From Phoma sp. XZ068 (taxonomy: Eukaryota > Ascomycota > Dothideomycetes > Pleosporales > Didymellaceae): a stretch of DNA of 64,000 nt. Made by a program: the position numbers and the translations under genes. The stretch is taken from positions 558,001-622,000 of the forward strand of contig RBKR01000014.1 of the NCBI GenBank assembly GCA_004835665.1. The letters run 5' to 3'. Positions 26,322 to 37,891 of the stretch are shown here, one piece after another. Numbering within the stretch: position 1 is the first letter of the stretch; each line of letters begins with the position of its first letter. The notes below the pieces were generated by a model that was given only the letters and a program-made list of their open reading frames with translations, did not search any database and was not told the origin of the DNA.

Positions 26322-26327
26322 TATAAG
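26322..26327 (+). promoter_or_regulatory. Likely TATA box of the melanin PKS gene
   Basis: TATAAG 298 bp upstream of the PKS ATG, followed by a pyrimidine-rich leader (many CT/TC tracts from 26340 to 26600), as is common for strongly expressed fungal genes. Implies a 5' UTR of about 260 bases. Assigned by sequence and position only. Confidence 0.5.
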
Positions 26328-26619
26328 GTGTACCGCTAATCCCCCAGGGCTCAATCGCAATCAAACTTCCTCTTCCAGTCCCTCGGGCCTTCTTTCATAC
26401 CACTGCTCCTGTCCACTTTCAGTTAGGACTCTACCACCACAACTCATCACCAATCCTTCGTTGATATACGGCACTGACCCCGCCGCCCGAAGGTTTATCT
26501 TCATCCTCACACTATCATTTCCCAGTGAGAATCATTTCAGAACGGCACTGACCCTGCCTTCGTCCTCTTTTCCTTCTCTATTATAATTTCTATTATACCC
26601 TCGACCCAAGGACGCCATT

Positions 26620-29600
26620 ATGAACGTCCTCATCTTCGGAGATCAGACTGCTGATCAGTTCCCCCTCCTGAAAAAGGTAGCCACATGGAGAAACAATGCC
26701 ACTCTTACAACGTTCCTCGATCGTGCCAGTGTTGTCCTTCGCGATGAAGTGCAGAAGCTTCCCAAGACACAACGGGATCAGATCCCTGACTTTCTCACTT
26801 CTTGGGATCTTGTCAACAGCTATTACAGCGAAGGCAAGAAGATTCCCCAGCTCGAGAGCTGCATGGTCACACTTGCACAGCTTGCACATTACATTGGGTA
26901 CTACGGCGAGAACCCAACAGATCTACCAAACCCTGCCAACACACGGCTTGTTGGCCTCTGCACTGGTTCCATCGCAGCCTCAGTAGTCGCGTCCGCACGC
27001 TCCATCAGCGAGTTGCTACCCCTTGCAACAGAAGCTGTCCGTATTGCTTTCCGCGCCGGTACCTGCGTTGGCGCAGCCAAAGATGCGCTTGAGCTCCCTG
27101 CAGATGCCAAAGAAAGCTGGTCGACCATTGTCACGGGTATTTCGGAAAGCACAGCAAAGAAGGCCTTGTCCGTGTTTCACGACGAGCGACGGATACCAGC
27201 CTCGGCGCGCGCTTATGTTAGCGCCGTTAGCGTTATGGCTCTTACCATCAGTGGCCCACCATCTACCACAAAACGCGTGTTCCAGGAGATCGACGCCTTC
27301 AGAAACAATACCCGTGTGCCCATCCCTGTATACGCACCTTACCATGCATCGCACATCCATGCCCAGGCTGACATCGACCGCATTCTGGATAGTGAGGCGA
27401 CCAGGCATTTCCAGCAATTCCGACCCCTAGCAGTGATCCACTCCGCATCCAGCGGCAAATGCCAGACCGCAACTAGCACACTGGAGTTGATGCGCAATGC
27501 CCTTGCCGACATGCTCCTCGAGCCTGTGCGCTGGGATAGCCTCCTGGGTGAAGTCGTTTCTCAGGTGACCGCCACAAGCAGCGCAGATTGCTCTGTTGCT
27601 GCCATTGGCGTAACCAACGTCGCGAACAGCCTTGCATCTGCCCTCAAGGCGGGTGGCCAGTCGCACATCGCAGTTCGCGATCACACCTCATGGGTGCAGA
27701 CCAACAAAGACACCCGTGGCCGCACCCAGAGCGACAAGATTGCCATTGTCGGTATGTCTGGTCGTTTCCCTGGTGCAGCCAGCCCTGATGCGCTTTGGGA
27801 GCTTCTTGAGAAGGGTCTCGACGTTCATCGCGAGGTCCCGGCAGACCGCTTCGATGCTAAGGCTCACTGCGACCCCACGGGCAAGGGAAAGAACAAGAGC
27901 CACACTCCCTTTGGTTGCTTCATTGACGAGCCCGGGCTATTCGACCCCCGCTTCTTCAACATGTCTCCCCGTGAAGCTGCCCAGACTGACCCCATGGGCC
28001 GCCTTGCGTTGACCACCGCATTCGAGGCCCTGGAGATGTCCGGGTACGTGCCCAACCGCACGCCTTCCACCAAGCTAAATCGCATCGGAACCTTCTACGG
28101 TCAGACTTCTGACGACTGGCGTGAGATCAACGCTGCTGAGAACATTGACACCTACTTCATCACCGGTGGTGTCAGGGCGTTCGCGCCGGGCCGCATCAAC
28201 TACTACTTCAAGTTCTCCGGCCCATCTTACAGCATCGACACCGCTTGCTCATCTTCGCTCGCTGCCATCCAGTTAGCTTGCACTTCACTCTGGGCTGGCG
28301 ACTGTGACACCGCCTGCGCTGGAGGTCTCAACGTCCTTACCAACCCTGACATTTTCTCAGGTCTCAGTAAGGGTCAGTTCTTGTCCAAGACTGGCAGCTG
28401 CAAGACCTATGATAATGACGCAGATGGTTACTGCCGCGGTGACGGCTGTGGCTCAGTCGTACTGAAGCGCTACGAAGATGCCATTGCTGACCAGGACAAT
28501 ATCCTTGGCTGCATCCTGGGCGCTGCTACGAACCACAGTGCTGAAGCTGTCTCCATCACCCACCCCCACGCTGGAGCTCAAGAGTACCTGTACAGCAAGG
28601 TTCTCGCCAATGCCGGTGTTGACGCTCACGACATCAGCTACGTCGAGATGCATGGAACTGGTACCCAGGCCGGTGATGGCATCGAGATGACCTCAGTGAC
28701 CAATGTGTTCGCCCCACGCCACCGCCAGCGACGCCCGGAACAGACTCTTCACCTTGGCGCCATCAAGGCCAACATCGGTCACGGTGAAGCTGCTTCAGGT
28801 ATCAATTCGCTCGTCAAGGTCTTGATGATGATGAAGAAGAACGCGATCCCCGCCAATGTCGGTATCAAGGGAGTGATGAACAAGACCTTCCCCAAAGATC
28901 TTGCTCAGCGAAATGTTCATATCTCGACTACCCAAGTCGCACTTCCCCGCAACGGTGCCGAGAAGCGCAGGATTTTCTTGAACAACTTCTCCGCAGCTGG
29001 TGGTAATACCGCCATCCTGCTCGAGGATGGTCCTCTGCGCCAGGCACCCAAGGGCGTTGACCCCCGTAGCATGCACACTGTCACTGTTACCGCCAGGTCT
29101 ATCGCATCACTGAAGAGGAACATCAACAACGTCATCAAGTTCCTCGAGGAGAACCCAGAGACCACCCTGCCCAGTCTGGCCTACACCACCACTGCTCGTC
29201 GCATCCAGCACAACTACCGCGTTGCTATCTGTGTTGACGACATCTCAAAGGTCAAAGATGCTCTCAAGGCCCAGATTAAGGATTCCTACAACCCTCTACC
29301 TATGGTTCCAACCAAGACTGCCTTCACCTTCACCGGACAGGGCTCGCAGTACACGGGCCTCGGCCAGAAGCTGTATGAGGACCTAGAGTCTTTCAAGGCC
29401 GACATAGACCAGCTCGATAATATCGCACGCCTGCACAGCCTCCCATCGTTCTTGCCCTTGCTCACCGGCACCGATGTGGCTACTCTGTCACCCGTCGTTG
29501 TCCAACTCGGTATGGCATGCATTCAGGTCGCTCTTGCCCGCATGTGGGAGTCTTGGGGTATCAAGCCTATTGCAGTAGTTGGCCACAGCCTCGGCGAGTA

Positions 29601-32600
29601 TGCTGCACTTCACGTCGCTGGCGTTATCTCTGCCAGTGACATGGTTCTCCTCGTAGGCCGCCGCGCGGAGATCCTTGAGCAGGAGTGCACAGCCGGTACT
29701 CACGGCATGCTTGCTGTCAAGGGCAGTGCTGCCTCCATCAAGGCTGCTCTTGGCGACAAGATGACCGAGATCGCATGCATGAACGGTCCCGAAGAGACTG
29801 TGCTCTGTGGCACAGTTGAGGTTGTTGAGTCTACCAACCAACTTCTCTCTGGCCAGGGCTTCAAGTCCACCAAGCTGAATGTGCCCTTCGCATTCCACTC
29901 TGCTCAGGTCGAGCCAATCCTTGCCAAGTTCCAGGATGCTGCCTCTGCCGTAGTGTTTAGCAAGCCGCAGGTGCCAGTCATGTCTCCTCTTACCGGCGAA
30001 GTTATCTTCGAGGCCGGCATCATCAACGCTGCTTACTTGGCTCGCCATGCGCGCGAGACTGTCAACTTCTGGACTGCCTTGACTGCTGGCAAAGATCAAA
30101 AGCTCTTTGACGAGAAGACGGCTTGGCTCGAGGTTGGTGCTCACCCCGTCTGCAGCGGCATGGTTAAGTCTACCCTTGGCGGAACGCCCACCACTGCTGG
30201 ATCGCTTCGCCGCAACGAGGACCCCTGGAAGACTCTTTCGAACACCATTGCCATTCTCCATCTTGCCGGTGTCGCTTTCGACTTTAACGAATACCATAAG
30301 CAGTTCAAGGATGCCTACGAGTTGTTGACTCTTCCAACGTACAGTTTCGACAACAAGAGGTACTGGCTCGACTACCACAACAACTGGACTCTGACCAAGG
30401 GTGAGGCCGTTCAGCCTGCTCAGCCCAAGGCCATCGAGGCTCCTGTCGAGATCCCATCCAAACTGTCTACTACTTCCTGCCACAAAGTCGTTCGCGAGGA
30501 GCTGCACGCCAACTCTGGCACTGTTGTCATACAGTCTGATCTTTCTGATCCTAAGCTCAAGGCTACCATCACTGGCCACCAGGTTAACGGAACACCTTTG
30601 TGCCCATCTTCGCTCTACGCAGACCAGGCCATGACCGTTGCCGACTATCTCTATCAGCAGTTGCGCCCCAATATGCCCACGCCTGGGCTCAACGTCTGTG
30701 CCATGGAGGTGCCGAAGACTTTAATTCCGCAATGGCCTGCCCCAGCTGGTGGTCAGCACTTGCAGGTTGAGGCTACTGCTGATCTCGAGACTAACCATGT
30801 CGATGTCAAGTTCCGCACTGTCACCGCCGATGGTTCCAAGATCCTTGCCGAGCACGCCTTTGGTGTTGTCAAATACGAAGACGTCCAGGTATGGAAAGAG
30901 GAGTGGAGCCGCATCCAGTACATGGTTCAGACTCAAATTGATGTCCTCAAGCAGAAGCTTGAGACTGGCGCTGCCCACAAGGTACTTCGAGGTATGGCTT
31001 ACAAGCTGTTCAAGGCTCTCGTAACTTACGCCGATAATTACCGCGGTATGGAGGAGGTCATCTTGGACGGCAAGACTACCGAAGCAACAGCTCAGGTCCA
31101 ATTCCAGACCACTCCCGCCGACGGAGAGTTCTTCTGTTCTCCATACTGGATTGACAGTTTGGCTCACCTCTCTGGCTTCATCGTCAACGCTTCTGACCAC
31201 CTCGACTCTGAAAACTCGGTGTACATCTCCCACGGATGGGGATCTATCAAGATCTCGAAGCAGCTCTCGCCCGAGAAGAAATACCGCTCCTACGTTCGCA
31301 TGCAGCCAGCTCCTGGTAACATCTCCGTCGGTGACGTCTACATCCTCGAGGGCGAGGAGATCATTGGTATGGTTCTCGGTCTCAAGTTCCAGAACATTCC
31401 TCGTCGCGCTCTCAACATCATGATGCCACCTTCCGGTGTGAAGGCAGCTCCTGCCGCCAAGTCAGTTGCTAAGCCCACTCCTGTCAGGGCCATCACTGCC
31501 GCGCCTGTCAAGGCTGCACCCGCTCCCGTCAAGGCTTCCAAGGCCATGGCAAAGCCTGCTAAGGTCAAGGTCATCAAGCAGGCTAGCAGCGGGGTTACCA
31601 TCAAGGTCATGAAGATCATTGCTGAGGAGACTGATGTCGACATGTCTGAACTCGTTGACGACGCTGCATTCGAGAACCTTGGTGTTGACTCCTTACTCTC
31701 TTTGACCATCTCGGCCAGATTTCGAGAGGAGCTCGACATGGAAATTCCCTCGACTCTCTTCACCGACTGTGCCAGCGTTGGTGAGCTGAAGAAGCACTTC
31801 TCTCAATATGACGGCGGTGCTACCGTCATTGAAGATGATGCTTCCGACACCACTGACGAGCCATCTGACGCCTCCACGCCCTACGAACGTGAGGCTGGTA
31901 GCACTCCTCCTAGCTCTGCTCCCAGTGTTGACGGCGACGATGTGGACATCAAGGTCTCCGAAGTAATCGTCGATGGCGAGGCTAGCATTGCCCGCAAGCT
32001 TGTTGCTGAAGAGATGGGCGTTGACGTCTCCGAGATCACAGACGATCTTGACCTCACCGACATTGGCATGGACTCCTTGATGAGCTTGACCATCCTTGGT
32101 TCCATGCGCGAACAGACTGGACGCGACCTTCCTGCCGACTTCCTCACTGTGAACGTCACCATCAAGGATATCGAGACCGCCCTTGGTATGCGCCCAGCTC
32201 CCAAGGAGATCAAGGTTACCGCCAAGGTCACCACCACGGCTCCCCAACTTGCTGAGGTCAATAAGAAGCTTGCTCGGGCTATCGATATCTCGCAGCTGCC
32301 AGCTTCCAACTCCGTGCTGCTCCAGGGTAACCCCAAGATTGCTACTAAGAAGTTCTTCTTGGTCCCTGATGGTTCTGGCAGTGCCACCTCTTACATCTCC
32401 ATTCCCAACATCTCCCCCGACATGGCTGTTTACGGATTGAACTGCCCGTTCATGAAGTGCCCAGAGAAGTGGGAGTGTGGTGTAGAGGGTGTCTCTCAGA
32501 TCTACCTCAAAGAGATCAAACGCCGTCAGCCTGAGGGCCCATACATCATCGGTGGATGGTCTGCAGGCGGTGTCATGGCGTACGAGGTCGCTAAGCAGCT

Positions 32601-33139
32601 CGTTGATGCTGGCGAGAAGGTTGAGAACCTCGTTCTGATTGATGCTCCCTGCCCGGTCGCTCTTGACCCTCTTCCCGCGCGACTCCACATCTTCTTCGAT
32701 CAGATCGGTCTTCTCGGTACTGGTAAGCCAGGTGGTACTCCCTCTTGGCTCCTACCTCACTTTGCGTCGGCCATTCAAAACCTGAAGAACTACGATCCGG
32801 TCCCCATGGACCCCAAGATTGCGCCTCCTGTCCTTGCCATCTGGTGCACTGACGGTGTGTGCCCCAACCCCGAGGATCCCCGCCCACCACCAGGCGAGGG
32901 AGAAGACCCGGCTCCTATGAAGTGGCTCCTCAACAACCGCACTGTATTTGACGATAATGGTTGGGCTCAGCTTCTCCCTAAAGACAAGTTCGAGTATGCT
33001 GTCATGGGCGGCAACCACTTTACAATGATGAAGGGCGATCACGTAAGTTACCTCAAAACCTCTGTCAATAACATATCCCTAACATGATTCACAGGGTGCT
33101 ACGTTGGGCAAGCTCATTCAGAAGGGTCTTAAGCTATAA
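26620..33139 (+). CDS. PKS1: Non-reducing polyketide synthase for DHN melanin (SAT-KS-AT-PT-ACP-ACP-TE)
   Basis: Iterative type I PKS expected to make the 1,3,6,8-tetrahydroxynaphthalene melanin precursor. Domains and residues: SAT (about 1-360; Cys114 in GLCTG, His242); KS (371-805; Cys543 in DTACSSS, His678, His721); AT (898-1220; Ser990 in GHSLGEYAA); product template (1280-1600; His1320, Asp1512); ACP1 (Ser1691, GVDSLLSL); ACP2 (Ser1819, GMDSLMSL); TE/cyclase (1905-2155; Ser1981 in GWSAGG, Asp2008, His2133). One intron, 33043-33094 (52 bp, GTAAGT...CACAG, phase 0), joins DH to GATLGKLIQKGLKL and moves the stop to 33137-33139; the protein is 2155 residues. All catalytic residues are present. 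The symbol is generic; orthologues are called PKS18, ALM or PKS1 in different genera. Product assignment rests on domain order plus linkage to CMR1 and BRN1; a heptaketide wA-type product is the alternative. Confidence 0.96.
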
Positions 33140-35292
33140 GCTTCTGATCTCTCAACATTTAGATTGTATAGACGGCATGCATCTCCTTTGTTCAAGTGTT
33201 GAACCTGGGGTTGTGGGCGTTCAGGTTTTGGTTACGGGTATACACATTGTTGTTGGCGTTGGCAGGTGTCAAGATGCAAGCGTTGATCCACTGGTCATGG
33301 TTCACGCATTGTGTCTTGCTTTGATATTAATGCGACTTGTTACGACGTTAAGTTTGGTTGCAATCTGCTTGTATATTGCCTTTATATCTAGTAATGGCAA
33401 GGGTCTACTTCAAAACTCTGTCTCTCACAGTGACTTCACCATTGTCTCACAACTCTTCCAAGTCCCTGGGACAGAGCTGCCAGCCTTGCGCAACATACTT
33501 GGGCTACAAGGCACCTGTAACACCTCTTCCTCTCGCCGACCTCAGCTCTCAAGTACGGTAGACTGTAGCACCCTTAGCTGCAAGCCTTGTCGCTACTCCT
33601 CAGACGGCAGTGCAGAGCCATCCCAATCGCAGGGTCCGCGAAGCGAGTCCAAGGATGGGTTGTCCGCATCAGCCGCCAACATGCGAGAAGCGCAGAACTT
33701 GGTAACGCTTGACACACACTGAAGATCACAACTTAATCTTTCTGTTACCCTGATCGGTGTCGTGCAGCCAGCCTTGGGAGATCGGCCTTCGGTCTTTCCC
33801 GTGTCAGACGCAGGAGGATTCAGGCTTACACCATTGCGCTGGCACTTTTACGAAGTCACTTTGCATTGCACTGCCTCTGCATTGCAACTTCGCACCCACG
33901 CATTGTCTGCAACTGCACGTCGTATTGGATGGCCATTCACGAAGGCTAGCCTCAGGGAGACGAGTTGTGCAAGGACATGCTCGCTCATCGGTCGCACAAA
34001 CTTAGATCTTCGCTTCCGTAGCACTGGAACCGCAAGTGAGTCTGCAGTAGTGCGCAGAGTATCACTCCATTCAACTGCGCAGATCCAACTCGCGTGAAGT
34101 GTTTCGGCTAGCAAACGACACTTGGTGAAGGCCAAGAGACAGAAACACAGCCGGCCATGACACAAGTAATACGGCGCATCTTTACATTGTCAGCTATATG
34201 CTGTGCCACGATCTTGAATGCGAGTCTGACGATGTTTCAGCTATTTGGTCCAGCTGAGAGGCGCAGTCAGTATACCGGTGACAAAAGTAGAACACGAAGT
34301 GGCCTGACAGCTCCGCAGCAACTTGTATCGTGATGGGCTTCGGCCTAACGTATTACAGCACGCCGTGTTAGTCAGGTTGCCTGGCAGTCGGCGATTCTCC
34401 ACCATAGTTTTGCTCGGCCACGGTGCGGAGATCCGGCCGCTCAAGTCGGACTGTGATCAGCGGCTGTCCATACCAGAGACAGGGCAGAGGTAGCCCCGGT
34501 CCGATTTCTTCGGGAGATACCCATTGCTGTATTGATACACTGGTATGCTTAATCATCTGCACCGGCCTCTACGATAAAGTCCATTGGCTGCAGCAAGCAC
34601 CGCGCGTGCTCGGTTAAACCGGAAGCAAGTGATCGGTGGCGCAGTATCGCGATCGGCGTGGCATTGACGTCGATCTTCGATAGTGTAGGGAAAGCAGAGC
34701 GGAGTTGTATTGCAGAAGCCTCGCCCGCCCGTTGAGGCCGCGGGTTGCCTATTCGCAGGTGTTTAGTGGATACGAGATTCCTCCGACAGCCACCCCGCAA
34801 CTAAGCAACTCCGGGAATGCAGCGGACCATCATCCGGGGCATTTGAACGATAGGGAATTCTTTGGATTCACGCTTCGAGGTGTCTGCTATCCGCAATGGC
34901 TCGATTAGGAAGTCGCCAAATCTGGCTTGTGTGTACCTGAGATCGGGGCAGACATCACATGGAATTGCATCATTTTCGCGAGGCCGGAAGCATGTTCGCA
35001 GGAACAAAGTTTAGCATGTAGCACTAAGTCGAGCTATATGGTGGGTTTGCGAAGGGAAGAAGGGAGTGTGGGGTGGAGCGGAGCGGAGCAGGACAATGCC
35101 AAGACAAAAAGGAGCGGAAACGCGGGGCACGCGTTTTGCAGCAAACACCACAAACATTCGACATTGCTTCGAGAGACAACCTCTGCTGCACATCGCCCAT
35201 TTCAAAATCTTGCGTCGCAGGCTGTTCCCTCTACTACACTTTTTTGCGCGATACACATCAAGAGCCCGTGAATAGTAGCTCCGGCAATCGAA
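33140..35292. other. 2.1 kb intergenic region downstream of the PKS
   Basis: Holds the PKS 3' UTR and, at its right end, the prefoldin gene promoter. The plus-strand open frame over 33084-33722 starts inside the PKS intron and continues through the 3' flank; it shows no domain. No gene, repeat or RNA recognised. Confidence 0.55.
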
Positions 35293-36039
35293 ATGCCGGA
35301 CGTAGTGAAGTTGGCGCAGTAAGAAGCTTTCTTTCTTGAAAAACAACCACTGACCTTGTGCAAGGGAGGCGGAGACGAATCCGCGGGGCATTCCTAAAGC
35401 TCCATTCGTTGACCGCGTTGAGGACTATGTCACCGACCGTTCCGAGGTCGAGAGCACCATCAACAGCTTCAAGGAGATGATCTCGTACGCTACATACTAC
35501 ATCCTCGATCTTCACGAGCCACGGCCTTACACAATGCGCTAGGAAATACCAGTTCATGCAGGCGAACACACAACGGCGAGCAGCAGGGCTGAAGGACAAG
35601 ATCCCAGATATCCAGAAGACACTGGAGACAGTGCGTTTCTTGAAGGCCAGAGGAGAGGATGCAGAGCCCATCGAAACAACGTTCGAGCTGAACGACACAT
35701 TGTTCGCAAAGGCGGAGGTACCAGCTACAGACGAAGTCTATCTATGGCTAGGCGCAAATGTGATGCTGGCGTACCCCATCCCGGAAGCTGTCGAGCTGCT
35801 TTCATCGAAGCTATCGACCGCAAAGGCTAGTCTGGCGACCTGCGAGGAAGACTTGGACTTTCTGAGGGAGCAGATCACGGTAGGTGAACTGAAACTTTAC
35901 CACTGGCGGAGACTGACAAGCTATGCAGACACTGGAGGTTGCGTTCGCTCGAGTATACAACTGGGATGTCGCGCAAAGGAGGAAAGACCGCGAGGCAGGC
36001 GATTCGATAGAGGACAAGAAGGGCAAGTCGAAAGGCTAA
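35293..36039 (+). CDS. PAC10: Prefoldin subunit 3
   Basis: Alpha-type subunit of the hexameric prefoldin chaperone that hands unfolded actin and tubulin to the CCT chaperonin in the cytosol. Four exons: 35293-35318, 35365-35484, 35543-35879 and 35929-36039; introns of 46, 58 and 49 bp, each with GT...AG and consistent phases, give 197 residues. Family marks: IPKAPFVDRVEDYV, FKEMISKYQFMQANTQRR (across an intron), a central beta region (TFELNDTLFAKAEVP, VYLWLGANVMLAYP) and a C-terminal coiled coil ending in a Lys-rich tail. The start MPDVVKLAQ is the only ATG that splices in frame. It converges with the hydrolase gene at 36221. Confidence 0.92.
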
Positions 36040-36220
36040 GCATGTGGAATTGACGGGACTGAACGAAGACATTTGCAAGCATTAAAGGGAGTCCAACCAA
36101 ACGATACCAAATTCTACACGAAGTCAAGGCACATCTGAACAGCACACACATGTAATGCTGTGGAGTGTAGAAGTGGCGCTGACCTTGAACTAAACGGGTG
36201 GTGCATGGGCCGGTGTATGT

Positions 36221-37330
36221 CTATAAATGTGCCACTACCGGCTTCTTCCACTGCTTCTCATGCCAGTCGTTGATCAGGACAAGACCTTGGATCTCCTTTA
36301 CACCTGGCGCGATATTCTGACCAACGCTGAAATCATGGGCCGCAACCACCCATATGTTATCCTTCTCCGCTAGTGCCTTCGTACGGTAGATGGTCTCAAG
36401 AGCCATCTCGGGGTCTGTGTGCATTCCGCTCTTCGAGTAAGGTGGACGAGCAGTCCTTCTTGGCTCCTTCAAGAGCTCAGGATGGTGGAAGCAGTCGCCA
36501 GCCAGCAAAACGAAACTGTCATCTGGAGAACCAGTCGTTGTTCGTATAAGCATCATCTGGTGTCCCGCCGAGTGGCCAGGCGCATCAATCAGAAAGGCAG
36601 ATCCATCGCCGAAAATATCGAATGCGCGGTTAAAAGAGCCAAGACCTTTCCAGTCGGCCTTCTTCAGATCCACAGCTGTGTAAAGCCCCTTTTGGAGGCC
36701 GTCCATGACCTTTCCAGCTCTGTTGTCTTCGGCCTTCTTCAGAAGTTCGTCTGGAACGAATGCTTCCACAATCTTCCTACTTCCGTCCGTGGGCAGAGTC
36801 TCGCTCAATGTCGGCGCCTTCTGTTCAACTGGGTATCCTGGCCTCGCGTAGGTACAGCATGTAGGTCCAACCCACAACTCTGCGTTCGCAAAGCCAGCCT
36901 TTGCTCCATCACCGACGTGGTCGAAATGCATGTGTGAGAAAATCACCGCCTTGACTTTCTCAGGCTGTTGCTCGGCTGTTGCATGCTCTTTCAGGATATC
37001 TGCAGGTGACTTGGGTTCACAGTCAAACTGTGGCAGAACATTTTTGACGAGTAAAGGAGGAAGGTTCTCAAGATCCTTCCGGATGCCGAGGTCGAAGAAG
37101 TACTTGTCTCCAGTAGCAGTGTGCTCGATCAGGAACACGTAGTCTGGAGCGTAGTACTTCTTAGGCTTGTCTTCCTTCTTTCCCGTATTTACGGAGTCAT
37201 TTGGTTTGTCTGGGCCTGGCAGGATGGCCATGTCTTCCGGAATAGCAAGCCCTCCCGCTTGTATTAGGTGCACCTTGCATGTCACCTTTCCAGACGGAAT
37301 CGAATACCATGGCAGGTTCGGTGCAGCCAT
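36221..37330 (-). CDS. Metallo-beta-lactamase-fold hydrolase (lactonase-like)
   Basis: Intronless, 369 residues. The dinuclear metal motif is SHMHFDHVGD (His133, His135, Asp137, His138), with later ligands in APGHSAGHQ, LLAGDCFHHPE and VVAAHD. The N-terminal TCKVHLIQAGG and the FLIEH...YFFDLGI segments resemble fungal proteins annotated as N-acyl homoserine lactonase-like or general MBL-fold hydrolases; substrate unknown. No signal peptide, so probably cytosolic. Some non-reducing PKS clusters use a separate MBL-fold thioesterase, but the PKS here has its own TE and the prefoldin gene lies between them, so a melanin role is not supported by the sequence. Confidence 0.85.
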   Translation of the reverse strand: MAAPNLPWYSIPSGKVTCKVHLIQAGGLAIPEDMAILPGPDKPNDSVNTGKKEDKPKKYYAPDYVFLIEHTATGDKYFFDLGIRKDLENLPPLLVKNVLPQFDCEPKSPADILKEHATAEQQPEKVKAVIFSHMHFDHVGDGAKAGFANAELWVGPTCCTYARPGYPVEQKAPTLSETLPTDGSRKIVEAFVPDELLKKAEDNRAGKVMDGLQKGLYTAVDLKKADWKGLGSFNRAFDIFGDGSAFLIDAPGHSAGHQMMLIRTTTGSPDDSFVLLAGDCFHHPELLKEPRRTARPPYSKSGMHTDPEMALETIYRTKALAEKDNIWVVAAHDFSVGQNIAPGVKEIQGLVLINDWHEKQWKKPVVAHL

Positions 37331-37891
37331 TCTGATCCCGATATGAGGTCTTCAAAGGACGTGACCTGTAGAAATGGAGCCGCCTATGGAGGACCGCCAG
37401 AGGTAATGTTCTTGATCCGGGTCCGGACATGGGGTATCAATGACGTCACAGCTCTATTTATTACTCCCATAGGTAAAAAGTTGAGCTACAGGCAAGTAGA
37501 AAGGCTAAGCATGCGCAGTAGACAGATTACTGCAGATTATTGTTCTGTCAGGTTTTCTAAGGGACTCTCGGAGTGGTAAGCACCGTGAGAATCATGGCGG
37601 ATGTCGACGTCAGCAGTGCCCGCGCGAGTGAAGGAAAGAACGAGGGTTGTCTTGATGAAATTGAGCGTAGAGTACAAGAGTTATTCTAGACGTGTGTATT
37701 TTGGACTGCAGTGCTGTTTAGAACCTGCCTGCAATGTTTAAGCTCCGACATGGGTCACTGTCACTCCACGTGCTGGCTTAGCGCGGCAGGCATAGCATAA
37801 CTCAATCCAGCAGCTACTACTCTGCCACAATATCACCACAATACAGGGCTCGGCGCACTATGTGAGTTCCTTGCGTCCGCGAAGGGTGAGC
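37331..37891. other. Intergenic, divergent promoters
   Basis: 560 bp between the hydrolase start (minus) and the coiled-coil gene start (plus). No gene seen. An ATG at 37860 is followed at once by TGA and is not a start. Confidence 0.55.

Larger units (their letters stand above)
15454..26619. other. 11.2 kb gene-free spacer between CMR1 and the melanin PKS
   Basis: Must contain the CMR1 promoter (left) and the PKS promoter (right, TATAAG at 26322). Between them I find only short overlapping frames on both strands, none longer than 159 residues, with no domain, no plausible splice chain and no transposase or reverse transcriptase motif. Composition is balanced by eye apart from an AT-rich stretch near 24500-24560. 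Noted inside: a G15 run at 18106-18120, a small inverted repeat at 18880-18901 and a weak minus-strand frame at 20976-21260. Confidence 0.55.

Noticed and set aside
29488..30579. 363-residue minus-strand frame inside the PKS
   Set aside because: Lies antisense to the AT domain and linker; long only because of codon bias in the PKS gene.
31693..32688. 331-residue minus-strand frame inside the PKS
   Set aside because: Antisense to the ACP and TE domains; no features of its own.
33084..33722. 212-residue plus-strand frame downstream of the PKS
   Set aside because: Starts inside the PKS intron and runs through the 3' flank; no domain or composition typical of a gene.
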